The notes beneath the pieces are model-generated. The model worked only from the letters and a program-made list of their open reading frames with translations. It did not search any database and was not told the DNA's origin. From UBA1672 sp023140905 (GTDB lineage: Bacteria; Pseudomonadota; Alphaproteobacteria; Micavibrionales; Micavibrionaceae), in the NCBI GenBank assembly GCA_030636745.1, contig DAOVWH010000084.1, positions 1-7,348 on the forward strand: DNA of 7,348 nt. The letters run 5' to 3'. Both the position numbers and the translations under genes were made by a program. This document shows positions 1 through 6,796 of this stretch, piece by piece (position 1 is the first letter of the stretch; each line of letters starts with the position of its first letter).

Positions 1-2666
1 GCAATGTTCACAACGCCATTTTGAATCGTAAATGCACCATCAAGCGTATCAAACTCAGTCTGGCCACCCCCAGTACTTCCCTGCCATATTCCTAATAGTG
101 TATCACCCGGTTTTGTATCATCTGACAAAGCAGTAACAAATTTTGCGACATCAATGCCTTCTAACACTATATTTGAACCGGTAACCTTACCCTCCCCGCT
201 TAAATCATAAACAAGAGCTGCCGGAGATACGCCGCTGCTTTTTAAGCTAAGATCTAAAGATCCCTTCCCTAATATATCAACAAGCTTAGTTCCTATAAGC
301 GTTTTGGAAAGCAACCCTAGATCAACGTTATTAAACATGCTGGTACTTTCAAAATAAAGTGGTGCACGCACCTCTTTTGCGACCTGAACATTAGAAGAAG
401 CCTTTATTTGTCCACCAAATATATTTGCGCTTAAATTACTTATGGTTAGAGTCCCGTTTTTCAATTTCAGAGTCATCTTCGGCGCATCTAAAGGCCAAAC
501 CCCATAATTTATTGCATTAGCCGTTACATCCAAACTGATATTAGCAACGTGAAATGCGTTAGTATTAATGGCTTTCTTGGACCATCTTTGCACCCCTATT
601 GAAGATTTGCCGGAATTGGAAGGAGACACATTAGTGCCCTTATTTACAACTGATTGCAGAGTCACTGTTCCAAAATCCAGCTTAGCAGTAATATCAGGAA
701 CCTTACCTGAAAGATCAAGTTTTGCATTTCCTTCTACAGAAACGCCTGACAAATCTCCTTTGATATCTTCCAGTGTAAAGACCTGACCGTCTTGTGATAT
801 CTTCGCGTAGAAATCCAGTGGTTTGTGCAAGTTTTTGTCTTCTACACTAACCCCACTTAATATCTGCATAGCTTGTGCCATATTATTATGTTTAATCTGT
901 AGAGCCAGATTGTCCAAAGCCGGTTTACTCATTGGATCTTTTAGCTTCCCACTGGCAATAAGCTTTGCATCCATGGAGGTAATATTTGTAGTTATATCAA
1001 GCTCTTGAGATGAACCAGTAGCCTTCATTTTAACATTCGTCTTCTTAACCTTTTGAGGCCATGATTTTGTATCAATCTCCAGCCAATTAGCCAGACCCTT
1101 TATATCCGCACTATCCAGATCCAAATAGACTGTTACACCCTCAAGTTGTGCAAGATCCTGCACTTCTCCTGATGCTTTAAGCGTTGCCTGACCTAAATTT
1201 TGGATCGTAAGTGACTCTAATGTGACTTTGTTTTGCACCAATTTTGCACTGGATGTAATGCCTTTAATTATTTTCTTTTGCCAGAGTAACTCATCAATTG
1301 AAGTTTCCAGATCAATGTCTATAGGCAGAGAAGCACCGATGGAACTACCTGTTTTTTCATTTAAAGCTTTGCTCTTGGAACCAGAACTAGCTGCCTTTTT
1401 TGGCATATTGGCAGTTAATTTATCGTAATCTAATTTGGCTATTTTTGTGTTCAGATATAATTTAGGGCGTCTATTTTTAGATGTTTCATATGAACAAGAA
1501 AAATCCAGTGCCATGTCATCCAATTTTAGTGAAGCCTTTTTTATTGTCACTTTCTTTGTATCCCCGGAAAGCTTCATATCCAGATATGCTTTTTCAAAAC
1601 CATAATTCTTGATTAGAATATCTTTCAGATTCAATTCTTTATTTTCAGGAACATTCAACGCCAACTCATAAGATAAGGGTGAAAAAGTTATATTTACCCC
1701 TGCTTCTACAACTTGCTGGTTAATATTGAGAGAAACATTCTTAAATAGCAATTTTTTTGCATCAGCCGTTAATAATCCTTTTGCTTCAAAAGCCCCGGAT
1801 TTAAGCCCTATATCTTTTGCATTAACATTATACTGAGCCAATGTTTTAGCTATATTTGCTATCTGGATATTAGCTTGCCCCTGAACAGATACCCCGTCTT
1901 TATCCCCTAAAGAAATCACCCCATCATAGGCCAACTCTATATCTCCGGGTTGTATAGTTAAGTTAACTTTAGAAGAAATAAGTTTATTTTCCTGATCATA
2001 GCGTCCAATATTAGTATCGAGATTAAAAGCTTGTCCTTCATAATATAAAGACCCTTGTGCTGTATAAGGCCCTTTCAAGCTATCAGCACTTAAATCCAGA
2101 TTAATATTCTGGATTTTATTTTCTGTCCCGGCTTTTTGATCTGCATAAGTAAAAACGCCATCTTTTATACGAATTTCATTAATGCTTATATCAAAAGTTG
2201 AATTCTGTTTTATTGAAGAAAGCTCGCCCTCTTGATTTTCACTTTCTTTTGTTTGTGATAACGCTGTTATCTCGGGAGTCATAAAGTTTAGTTTTCCATT
2301 CTCCAGTTTTTCCAGAAAAATCTGTGGTTTAACTAGTGTTAAAGAACGGACGGTTATTTGTTTTTTAAATAACGACATAAGATCAAGATTGACTTCTAAA
2401 CGCTCAAAGGCCGCCAGCATGTGCTTTTCTTTTGTATCAACACTTTGTGCTACTTTTAAAGAAACTTGTTCAATATGCAAGCTGGGCGCAGGAACAACTG
2501 AAAAGCCGATACGCCCCTTGATATCCAGATTGAGTCCTGTATTTTCACGCACAATCCGCGCAGCCTGATCTTTATATATACTCCAATCTATAAAAGAAGG
2601 GACAACTATCACAGCAACGATAGTCAGAAAAAGAAAAGAGAATACAATGACCAATCCGCGCTTCAT
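1..2666 (-). CDS. AsmA-family envelope protein (3' end beyond window)
   Basis: I read an uninterrupted minus-strand frame of 888 codons from ATG at 2664-2666 to the left edge, with no stop, so the C-terminus is missing. The protein opens with MKRG and a hydrophobic membrane anchor (about residues 5-25), then the typical AsmA start: a GRIGFSVVPAPSL segment at about 51-63 followed by short beta-strand repeats. A long beta-rich middle leads to an AsmA C-terminal-type region (about 715-888) with FGGQIKASS near 750 and a GSLDLSLKSSGVS segment near 802. AsmA-family proteins are inner-membrane-anchored periplasmic proteins linked to outer-membrane assembly and phospholipid transport; the exact role of this one is inferred. 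The start is supported by GGAG at 2674-2677, seven bases upstream, and by a promoter at 2713-2741. Family membership is fairly sure, specific function is not. Confidence 0.85.
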   Translation of the reverse strand, partial: MKRGLVIVFSFLFLTIVAVIVVPSFIDWSIYKDQAARIVRENTGLNLDIKGRIGFSVVPAPSLHIEQVSLKVAQSVDTKEKHMLAAFERLEVNLDLMSLFKKQITVRSLTLVKPQIFLEKLENGKLNFMTPEITALSQTKESENQEGELSSIKQNSTFDISINEIRIKDGVFTYADQKAGTENKIQNINLDLSADSLKGPYTAQGSLYYEGQAFNLDTNIGRYDQENKLISSKVNLTIQPGDIELAYDGVISLGDKDGVSVQGQANIQIANIAKTLAQYNVNAKDIGLKSGAFEAKGLLTADAKKLLFKNVSLNINQQVVEAGVNITFSPLSYELALNVPENKELNLKDILIKNYGFEKAYLDMKLSGDTKKVTIKKASLKLDDMALDFSCSYETSKNRRPKLYLNTKIAKLDYDKLTANMPKKAASSGSKSKALNEKTGSSIGASLPIDIDLETSIDELLWQKKIIKGITSSAKLVQNKVTLESLTIQNLGQATLKASGEVQDLAQLEGVTVYLDLDSADIKGLANWLEIDTKSWPQKVKKTNVKMKATGSSQELDITTNITSMDAKLIASGKLKDPMSKPALDNLALQIKHNNMAQAMQILSGVSVEDKNLHKPLDFYAKISQDGQVFTLEDIKGDLSGVSVEGNAKLDLSGKVPDITAKLDFGTVTLQSVVNKGTNVSPSNSGKSSIGVQRWSKKAINTNAFHVANISLDVTANAINYGVWPLDAPKMTLKLKNGTLTISNLSANIFGGQIKASSNVQVAKEVRAPLYFESTSMFNNVDLGLLSKTLIGTKLVDILGKGSLDLSLKSSGVSPAALVYDLSGEGKVTGSNIVLEGIDVAKFVTALSDDTKPGDTLLGIWQGSTGGGQTEFDTLDGAFTIQNGVVNI

Positions 2667-2712
2667 AAAACGACTCCGTTTATCAGTTTATTACTTTGTG
2701 AAACAGAAGAAG

Positions 2713-2741
2713 ATCATACCCTTACAGCAGAGTAATCTCAA
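2713..2741 (-). promoter_or_regulatory. sigma70-type promoter of the AsmA-family gene
   Basis: On the minus strand there is a -35 box TTGAGA (2736-2741), a 17-base spacer and a -10 box TATGAT (2713-2718). Each box differs from consensus at one base. The predicted start near 2706 gives a leader of about 40 bases to the ATG at 2666 with its GGAG ribosome-binding site. It lies wholly inside the 144-base gap after the cNMP-domain gene, so the AsmA-family gene probably has its own transcript. Confidence 0.65.
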
Positions 2742-2810
2742 TAGCCTTCACAAATCGGTATTTTATTTTGGAATAGCATCAGAATAACTATAGGAAATAA
2801 AGAGAGATTG

Positions 2811-3272
2811 CTAAAAATCCCAGAAAATATCAGATGTCTTGCCTTTGGTAGAGCCTTTTTCTTCTACGTCTTTATCACTATCGCCCTCTTTTTCTTGATC
2901 TATATGGCTTCTGCGTTCTTCATTTGATGAAATAATTCGCTGTATGAGCATTTTCATCACAGCCCGAACCGTCGTATCACTACGTTTAAGCTTTTCTTCA
3001 AAAGCTGCACGCGTTATAACAACCAAATTACAATCAGATACCGCGCAAACACTCGCCGAACGCACGCCATCTCCTAGCAATGCCATCTCGCCGCATATCT
3101 CTCCCACGCCCAACTTAGCAAGAGCAATTTTATTGCCCTCTTCGTTTTTAGAATATACGTCAACTTCACCAGATTGGATTAGATAAGCAGAATACCCCTC
3201 ATCTCCTTCTTTGATGATAAGGCTTCCCTCTGGGACAAACCGACGTTCTAATATAATTCTATCTCTAGCCAT
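2811..3272 (-). CDS. stand-alone cyclic-nucleotide-binding domain protein
   Basis: This 153-residue protein is a single cNMP-binding (CRP/PKA-type) beta-roll with no recognisable output domain. Residues 10-40 carry the usual entry pattern (F-P-G-I-I-GD...YLI-SGEVDVY). The phosphate-binding cassette is at 57-75, with GEICGEMALLGDG then VRSAS; the conserved Glu62 and Arg71 that contact the cyclic phosphate are both present, so ligand binding is plausible. A helix at about 88-120 follows where CRP has its dimerisation helix, but no helix-turn-helix comes after it; the last 35 residues are a charged Lys/Glu/Asp tail ending IFWDF. It may act as a cytoplasmic regulatory subunit for an unknown partner. 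ATG at 3272 is the first start in frame, but I see no convincing Shine-Dalgarno sequence before it. The domain is sure; ligand and role are unknown. Confidence 0.85.
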   Translation of the reverse strand: MARDRIILERRFVPEGSLIIKEGDEGYSAYLIQSGEVDVYSKNEEGNKIALAKLGVGEICGEMALLGDGVRSASVCAVSDCNLVVITRAAFEEKLKRSDTTVRAVMKMLIQRIISSNEERRSHIDQEKEGDSDKDVEEKGSTKGKTSDIFWDF

Positions 3273-3370
3273 AATTATAATAGTATATGCATTACATAGT
3301 TTATTGCTACCACCATATAAAAATTGCCCCCTAGATATTTTGTTTAAGAGTTAGCATCATCACAATAAAC

Positions 3371-3407
3371 AAAACTGCGTCCGATATTTACTTACGGGCG
3401 CAGTTTT
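3371..3407 (-). terminator. intrinsic terminator after the thiolase gene
   Basis: A 13-bp stem (3371-3383 with 3395-3407) and an 11-base loop lie 33 bases beyond the thiolase stop. The stem starts AAAACTGCG and ends CGCAGTTTT, so each strand finishes in a T run and the structure can work both ways. On the minus strand one pair is C-A; on the plus strand the same position is a G-U wobble. Confidence 0.75.
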
Positions 3408-3439
3408 ACATTTTCAATTAATTGTTTGAGTAAGGATAC

Positions 3440-4630
3440 CTAGCGCTCAACACACATAGCGATTCCCATACCGCCACCAATACATAATGTTGCCAGACCT
3501 TTTTTTGCGTCACGCTTTTTCATTTCATACAATAACGTCACTAATACACGTGCTCCAGAAGCTCCGATAGGATGGCCTAGTGCAATTGCACCACCATTAA
3601 CGTTAACTTTCTCCACATCAAATCCCAACTCATTCACAACAGAAAGAGCTTGAGATGCAAACGCTTCGTTAGCTTCTATAAGATCCAGATCATCAATGCC
3701 CCACCCAGCTTTTTCTAACGCTGCTTTTGTTGCAGGTATCGGGCCGGTTCCCATGATCGAAGGATCAACACCACGTGTTGCCCAAGACTTGATCGTTGCA
3801 AGCACTTCCAGTCCTCTGGACTTTGCTTCGCTTTCACGCATCAAAACAACGGCTGCTGCACCATCATTAATTCCAGATGCGTTTGCCGCTGTAACCGTTC
3901 CATCTTTCTTGAATGCCGGACGCATTTTTGCAAGCCCTTCTTTCGTAACGCCAGAACGAGGAAATTCATCAGTATCAACAATGACTGTTTCTTTGCGTTT
4001 TTGAACTTCAACAGGAACAATCTCATCTTTAAAGCGTCCATCATTCATCGCTTTCTCAGCTCTATTTTGGGAAGTTGCTGCCAAAGCGTCTTGATCTTCA
4101 CGAGAAATACTAAATTGTTCTGTAATATTCTCAGCAGTAACCCCCATATGATAGCCATTAAAGATCTCCCATAAACCATCAAGGATCATAGAGTCACGCA
4201 TTTTTGCATCACCAAACTTAACAGCTTCGCGTAAATGAATAACATGTGGCGCAGCACTCATATTTTCCTGACCGCCTGCAACAACGATGTCCACATCTCC
4301 ACTAAGTATGCCTTGCATTCCAAGTGCAACAGAACGCAATCCAGATCCACAAACCTGATTGATTGTCATTGCTGTCTTTTCTACAGGGATACCAACCTTG
4401 ATCGCAGCCTGCCTTGCAGGATTCTGACCGCAGCCAGCTGTTAAGACTTGCCCCATCAGAACTTCATCTACATCTGCGCCTTCCAGTCCAGCATCTTTCA
4501 TTACTGCGTCAATAACGCACGCTCCAAGCTCATGGGCAGGAAGAGAAGAAAGCCCTCCGCCTAATGTTCCAATTGCAGTCCTTTTCGCCGCAACAATTAC
4601 TACAGGATCCATCATAATTACACCATCCAT
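3440..4630 (-). CDS. phaA: acetyl-CoA acetyltransferase (biosynthetic thiolase, PhaA-like)
   Basis: The product condenses two acetyl-CoA to acetoacetyl-CoA, the first step of polyhydroxybutyrate synthesis. It is a full-length thiolase of 396 residues. Numbered from ATG 4630, the nucleophile is Cys94 (NQVCGSGLRS), with Asn321 in NEAF, His353 in GHPIGASG and the second catalytic Cys383 in TLCIGGG. The GYHMGVTAEN segment (159-168) resembles the acetoacetyl-CoA-specific biosynthetic thiolases. Two further ATGs at 4615 and 4612 would give 391 or 390 residues, closer to family length; a weak GGTG sits 5-8 bases before them and nothing clear precedes 4630, so the true start may be one of these. It lies 181 bases downstream of the PHA synthase gene in the same direction, which suggests a PHA role. 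The symbol rests on context; atoB-like catabolic use is possible. Confidence 0.93.
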   Translation of the reverse strand: MDGVIMMDPVVIVAAKRTAIGTLGGGLSSLPAHELGACVIDAVMKDAGLEGADVDEVLMGQVLTAGCGQNPARQAAIKVGIPVEKTAMTINQVCGSGLRSVALGMQGILSGDVDIVVAGGQENMSAAPHVIHLREAVKFGDAKMRDSMILDGLWEIFNGYHMGVTAENITEQFSISREDQDALAATSQNRAEKAMNDGRFKDEIVPVEVQKRKETVIVDTDEFPRSGVTKEGLAKMRPAFKKDGTVTAANASGINDGAAAVVLMRESEAKSRGLEVLATIKSWATRGVDPSIMGTGPIPATKAALEKAGWGIDDLDLIEANEAFASQALSVVNELGFDVEKVNVNGGAIALGHPIGASGARVLVTLLYEMKKRDAKKGLATLCIGGGMGIAMCVER

Positions 4631-4709
4631 TCTAAATCTATATGATTAAAGTATTAAGTGAATAATCCAGCGTTTACCAAAATACATGATTCTGCCAAAT
4701 ACCCGACTT

Positions 4710-4737
4710 ACAATATATATATGAGGAAATATATCAA
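4710..4737 (-). promoter_or_regulatory. candidate promoter for the thiolase gene
   Basis: On the minus strand a TTGATA -35 box (4732-4737) is followed after 16 bases by TATTGT (4710-4715). The -35 is one base from consensus, the -10 only four of six, and the leader would be about 70 bases. The region is very AT-rich, so a chance match is quite possible; readthrough from the synthase gene is the alternative. Confidence 0.3.
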
Positions 4738-4743
4738 CCCCAC

Positions 4744-4795
4744 AGACAATTACAGGAAATGGTTATACCAAATAACGCTCATATAGATATTGTCT
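4744..4795 (-). other. nested inverted repeats between synthase and thiolase genes
   Basis: AGACAAT (4744-4750) pairs with ATTGTCT (4789-4795), and inside lies a smaller hairpin, GTTAT (4762-4766) with ATAAC (4772-4776). It falls just after the PHA synthase stop. Stems are short and AT-rich with no T run, so this is not a standard intrinsic terminator; it could be a weak attenuator or a 3'-end structure, or chance. Confidence 0.3.
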
Positions 4796-4811
4796 CTCAG
4801 TGCTATGCATT

Positions 4812-5993
4812 CTATCTATCTTTGCGCAACCAATGCAGTAATGGTTGCCATACATCTTTAACCGCATTTTTGCCTATAATTAAGCCGACATGACCTGTAT
4901 CAGGAGATATCAAATAACGCCAACGCTGCGGGATTTGTTCATATAATGCATATGCATTTGGAAAAGGAACAAGGCTATCTTTGCGTGCTGCAATCATCAG
5001 ACACGGTAAATCAAATGTATTTGGATTAACACAATGGTCGTCAATATACCAAAGGCCTTTTGCCGGCTCATTATCTAAAAACCAGCCTTGAATACATTCG
5101 TGGGCAATTCTGCCGGGTAGATCTAAACCATCATTCAACCAATCCTCTGCACTCACGAATAATTTTGTTTCTGGAGCATCAGAAGACATAGATACAAATT
5201 TGATAAATTTATGCACAGCACCGCGTGCACCAAGAGCAGCAAACAGGCTTTGTGTGTATTCTTTCGGCAAGCGCCCTTTTTCCTTCACAGCCGGTAATGA
5301 TATTGGTGCCCAATTACGCACCATTTCCGCAAGATCTTGAGACGCATTAAGGAGCGGTTCCCCTTTTATTTTTTCTTCATTGTCTAATGACGTGACATAG
5401 AAATCCCATGGAGTTGCAAGGAAAACTGCTTTACGTACATTTTGGCTCAATATGTGTAAACTTCCAGCCAGTAAAGTCCCCCCCATACAATAACCAAGAA
5501 CATCAATAGGAGACGCATGTATTTCAGATAGAGCCTCCACTGCACAACTCAATTTATTTCGCAAAAGCTGTGCTATTGATAATGTTGTATTTTCTTCTTC
5601 ACTGGCAATATTCCCCCAATCAAGAAGATACGTCGGTATTCCCTTTTTATTGAGCCATCTTAGCAATGAATATTCTTCTGCCAGATCCATAATATACGAT
5701 TTGTTAATCAATGAAGGAATAAGCAGCAATGGCACCGCCTTAGATTCATTAACGCAGGCACTAATCCCTGAAGGTTTTAGAATTTTAACAGTCCCGCTTT
5801 GCCATACTTGTTGCGTTTTAAGACGCTCTTGGTAGTGAGTATGTTTCTGGTACATCTGTATACCGCGAATCATCTCTGTTAATTGTTTTTGCGAATATAC
5901 TGACATGCGCTGCGGCATAAAACCTTGTATCCCCTCAGAATTTGCAGCAGCCAAACCTAAATACACTAGTAACGGATGAGGTCCATCGCGCAT
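4812..5993 (-). CDS. phaC: PHA synthase-like alpha/beta hydrolase (PhaC, class III-like)
   Basis: PHA synthase polymerises (R)-3-hydroxyacyl-CoA, releasing CoA, at the surface of storage granules. The 393-residue protein has an alpha/beta-hydrolase core with the synthase lipase-like box GYCMGG (167-172), placing the nucleophile at Cys169 instead of Ser. The other triad members are Asp339 (ARKDSLVPF) and His368 (DTGHVGLIIG). The LLDWG motif (123-127) and TPWDF (194-198) are typical of PhaC. The length is near that of short class III or related alphaproteobacterial PhaC-like proteins, well below class I enzymes (about 580-600). The N-terminus (GPHPLLVYLGLAAA) is an added helical segment. The ATG at 5993 is supported by AAAGGAA at 6001-6007, seven bases upstream. 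No PhaE partner is visible. An intracellular PHA depolymerase is the main alternative, made less likely by LDWG. Confidence 0.85.
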   Translation of the reverse strand: MRDGPHPLLVYLGLAAANSEGIQGFMPQRMSVYSQKQLTEMIRGIQMYQKHTHYQERLKTQQVWQSGTVKILKPSGISACVNESKAVPLLLIPSLINKSYIMDLAEEYSLLRWLNKKGIPTYLLDWGNIASEEENTTLSIAQLLRNKLSCAVEALSEIHASPIDVLGYCMGGTLLAGSLHILSQNVRKAVFLATPWDFYVTSLDNEEKIKGEPLLNASQDLAEMVRNWAPISLPAVKEKGRLPKEYTQSLFAALGARGAVHKFIKFVSMSSDAPETKLFVSAEDWLNDGLDLPGRIAHECIQGWFLDNEPAKGLWYIDDHCVNPNTFDLPCLMIAARKDSLVPFPNAYALYEQIPQRWRYLISPDTGHVGLIIGKNAVKDVWQPLLHWLRKDR

Positions 5994-6028
5994 AATTTTA
6001 TTCCTTTGAACATAAAAACAATATTTTC

Positions 6029-6058
6029 ATAATATGCAGCATATAAAAAATATTGCAC
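6029..6058 (-). promoter_or_regulatory. candidate phaC promoter
   Basis: On the minus strand GTGCAA (6053-6058) and TATTAT (6029-6034) are separated by 18 bases. The -10 matches five of six and the -35 three of six. Transcription would start near 6022, giving a leader of about 28 bases that includes the AAAGGAA ribosome-binding site. The -35 is weak, so this is tentative. Confidence 0.35.
6032..6044. promoter_or_regulatory. candidate PhaR operator in the phaC-phaR intergenic region
   Basis: A perfect inverted repeat, ATATGC-A-GCATAT, sits in the 153-base divergent region and overlaps the candidate phaC -10 box. PhaR proteins are known to bind TGC/GCA-rich dyads, and this region also holds TTGCAC (6053-6058) and GTGCA (6094-6098), which form a wider spaced inverted pair. 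That PhaR binds here is inference from position and base pattern. Confidence 0.45.
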
Positions 6059-6074
6059 TTTTTCCATACAATAC

Positions 6075-6102
6075 TTTTCTTTTTATATTTTTTGTGCATA
6101 AT
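6075..6102 (+). promoter_or_regulatory. weak candidate phaR promoter
   Basis: CATAAT (6097-6102) matches the -10 consensus at five of six bases, and TTTTCT (6075-6080) lies 16 bases upstream with only three of six. The GTGCA element overlaps the -10, which would fit autoregulation by PhaR. The leader would be about 38 bases. The surroundings are so AT-rich that this is low confidence. Confidence 0.3.
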
Positions 6103-6146
6103 AGCAATTACTCCGTTTATACATTTAACAAGAAAATAGGTGCAAC

Positions 6147-6680
6147 ATGGTCAAAGCTAAGAATAGCAAAGACGAGGCGACAGTCATAAAGAAATATGCG
6201 AATCGCCGTTTATATGACACAGGTCGGAGCAGCTATGTTACGCTGGAAGACCTTTGTGAGATGGTTCAAGAAGGACGCAACTTTGTTGTTCTTGAAGCAA
6301 AAACAGGCAAAGATATCACTCGTAGCGTGCTAACGCAAATCATAGCAGATCAAGAAGCTAGCGAGGGCGAAGGAACATTGCTGCCGACAAACTTTATGCG
6401 TAATCTAATTAGTTTTTATGGTGACAATATGCAATCTATGGTCCCTAGTTACCTTGAACAAACAATGAATGTATTCAAGCAAAACCAGGAAAAAATGCAA
6501 GAGCAATTTACAAAATCTTTCGAAGGAATGGGCATGTCCGGTATGGAAAACATGTTCCCGCAAACTGCTAACTTCGAAGAAATTGCCCGCAAAAACATGG
6601 AAATGTTTGAACGTGCTATGAAAATGATGCCGATACCTCCGTTCAATATGGCTAATTACATAAACTCGGATAAAGATTAA
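6147..6680 (+). CDS. phaR: polyhydroxyalkanoate synthesis regulator PhaR
   Basis: PhaR is a DNA-binding repressor of PHA genes that is thought to release its operators when it binds nascent PHA granules. The 177-residue product has the N-terminal PhaR DNA-binding domain at about 13-70: KKYANRRLYDT (15-25), YVTLEDLCEMV (30-40) and DITRSVLTQII (56-66). The PHB-accumulation regulatory region follows, with LPTNFMRNLISFYGDNM at about 79-95. The rest is a methionine- and glutamine-rich amphipathic stretch, with 14 Met between 95 and 177, fitting a surface that touches hydrophobic granules. The length is close to the family's usual size. ATG 6147 is preceded by TAGGTG at 6137-6142. It is transcribed divergently from phaC across 153 bases and ends before a terminator at 6707-6739, so it is probably a single-gene unit. 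The family call is very secure. Confidence 0.95.
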   Translation: MVKAKNSKDEATVIKKYANRRLYDTGRSSYVTLEDLCEMVQEGRNFVVLEAKTGKDITRSVLTQIIADQEASEGEGTLLPTNFMRNLISFYGDNMQSMVPSYLEQTMNVFKQNQEKMQEQFTKSFEGMGMSGMENMFPQTANFEEIARKNMEMFERAMKMMPIPPFNMANYINSDKD

Positions 6681-6706
6681 GCGAGTCTATGTTTATAAAT
6701 AATTGG

Positions 6707-6739
6707 AAAAGGGCGTAACATGTGAGTCGCGCCCTTTTT
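6707..6739 (+). terminator. intrinsic terminator of phaR, probably bidirectional
   Basis: A 9-bp stem, AAAAGGGCG (6707-6715) with CGCCCTTTT (6730-6738), and a 14-base loop end in a run of five T, 26 bases after the phaR stop. On the minus strand the same stem ends in TTTT, so it can also serve the convergent coiled-coil gene that stops at 6795. Confidence 0.8.
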
Positions 6740-6760
6740 ATGTGTCTGAATTTTTATTTG

Positions 6761-6796
6761 CAATATTTGATTTATTCTCAATATTTGATTTATTCT
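6761..6796. repeat. two tandem copies of an 18-bp repeat
   Basis: The unit CAATATTTGATTTATTCT occurs twice head to tail without a mismatch (6761-6778 and 6779-6796). The right copy ends inside the TAG stop codon (6795-6797, minus strand) of the coiled-coil gene, so the duplication lies mostly in its 3' untranslated region. A recent local slippage duplication is the simplest explanation. Confidence 0.9.

Noticed and set aside
568..1428. Several short plus-strand open frames opposite the AsmA-family gene
   Set aside because: The minus-strand frame is open over its entire 888 codons with family motifs; the plus-strand frames are short shadows with no recognisable protein features.
2944..3186. 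Plus-strand 80-codon frame opposite the cNMP-domain gene
   Set aside because: It is antisense to the conserved phosphate-binding cassette and lacks a supported start.
3415..3424. Palindrome CAATTAATTG just past the thiolase stop
   Set aside because: It is a short AT-rich palindrome expected by chance in this composition and has no promoter beside it.
3696..4004. Plus-strand open frame of about 100 codons inside the thiolase gene
   Set aside because: It is antisense to a fully conserved thiolase region, has no ribosome-binding site that I can see and a composition explained by the opposite strand.
4812..5993. Identification as an intracellular PHA depolymerase (PhaZ)
   Set aside because: PhaZ can also use a Cys nucleophile, but LLDWG, GYCMGG and the spacing to Asp339 and His368 fit PHA synthases better, as does the divergent phaR.
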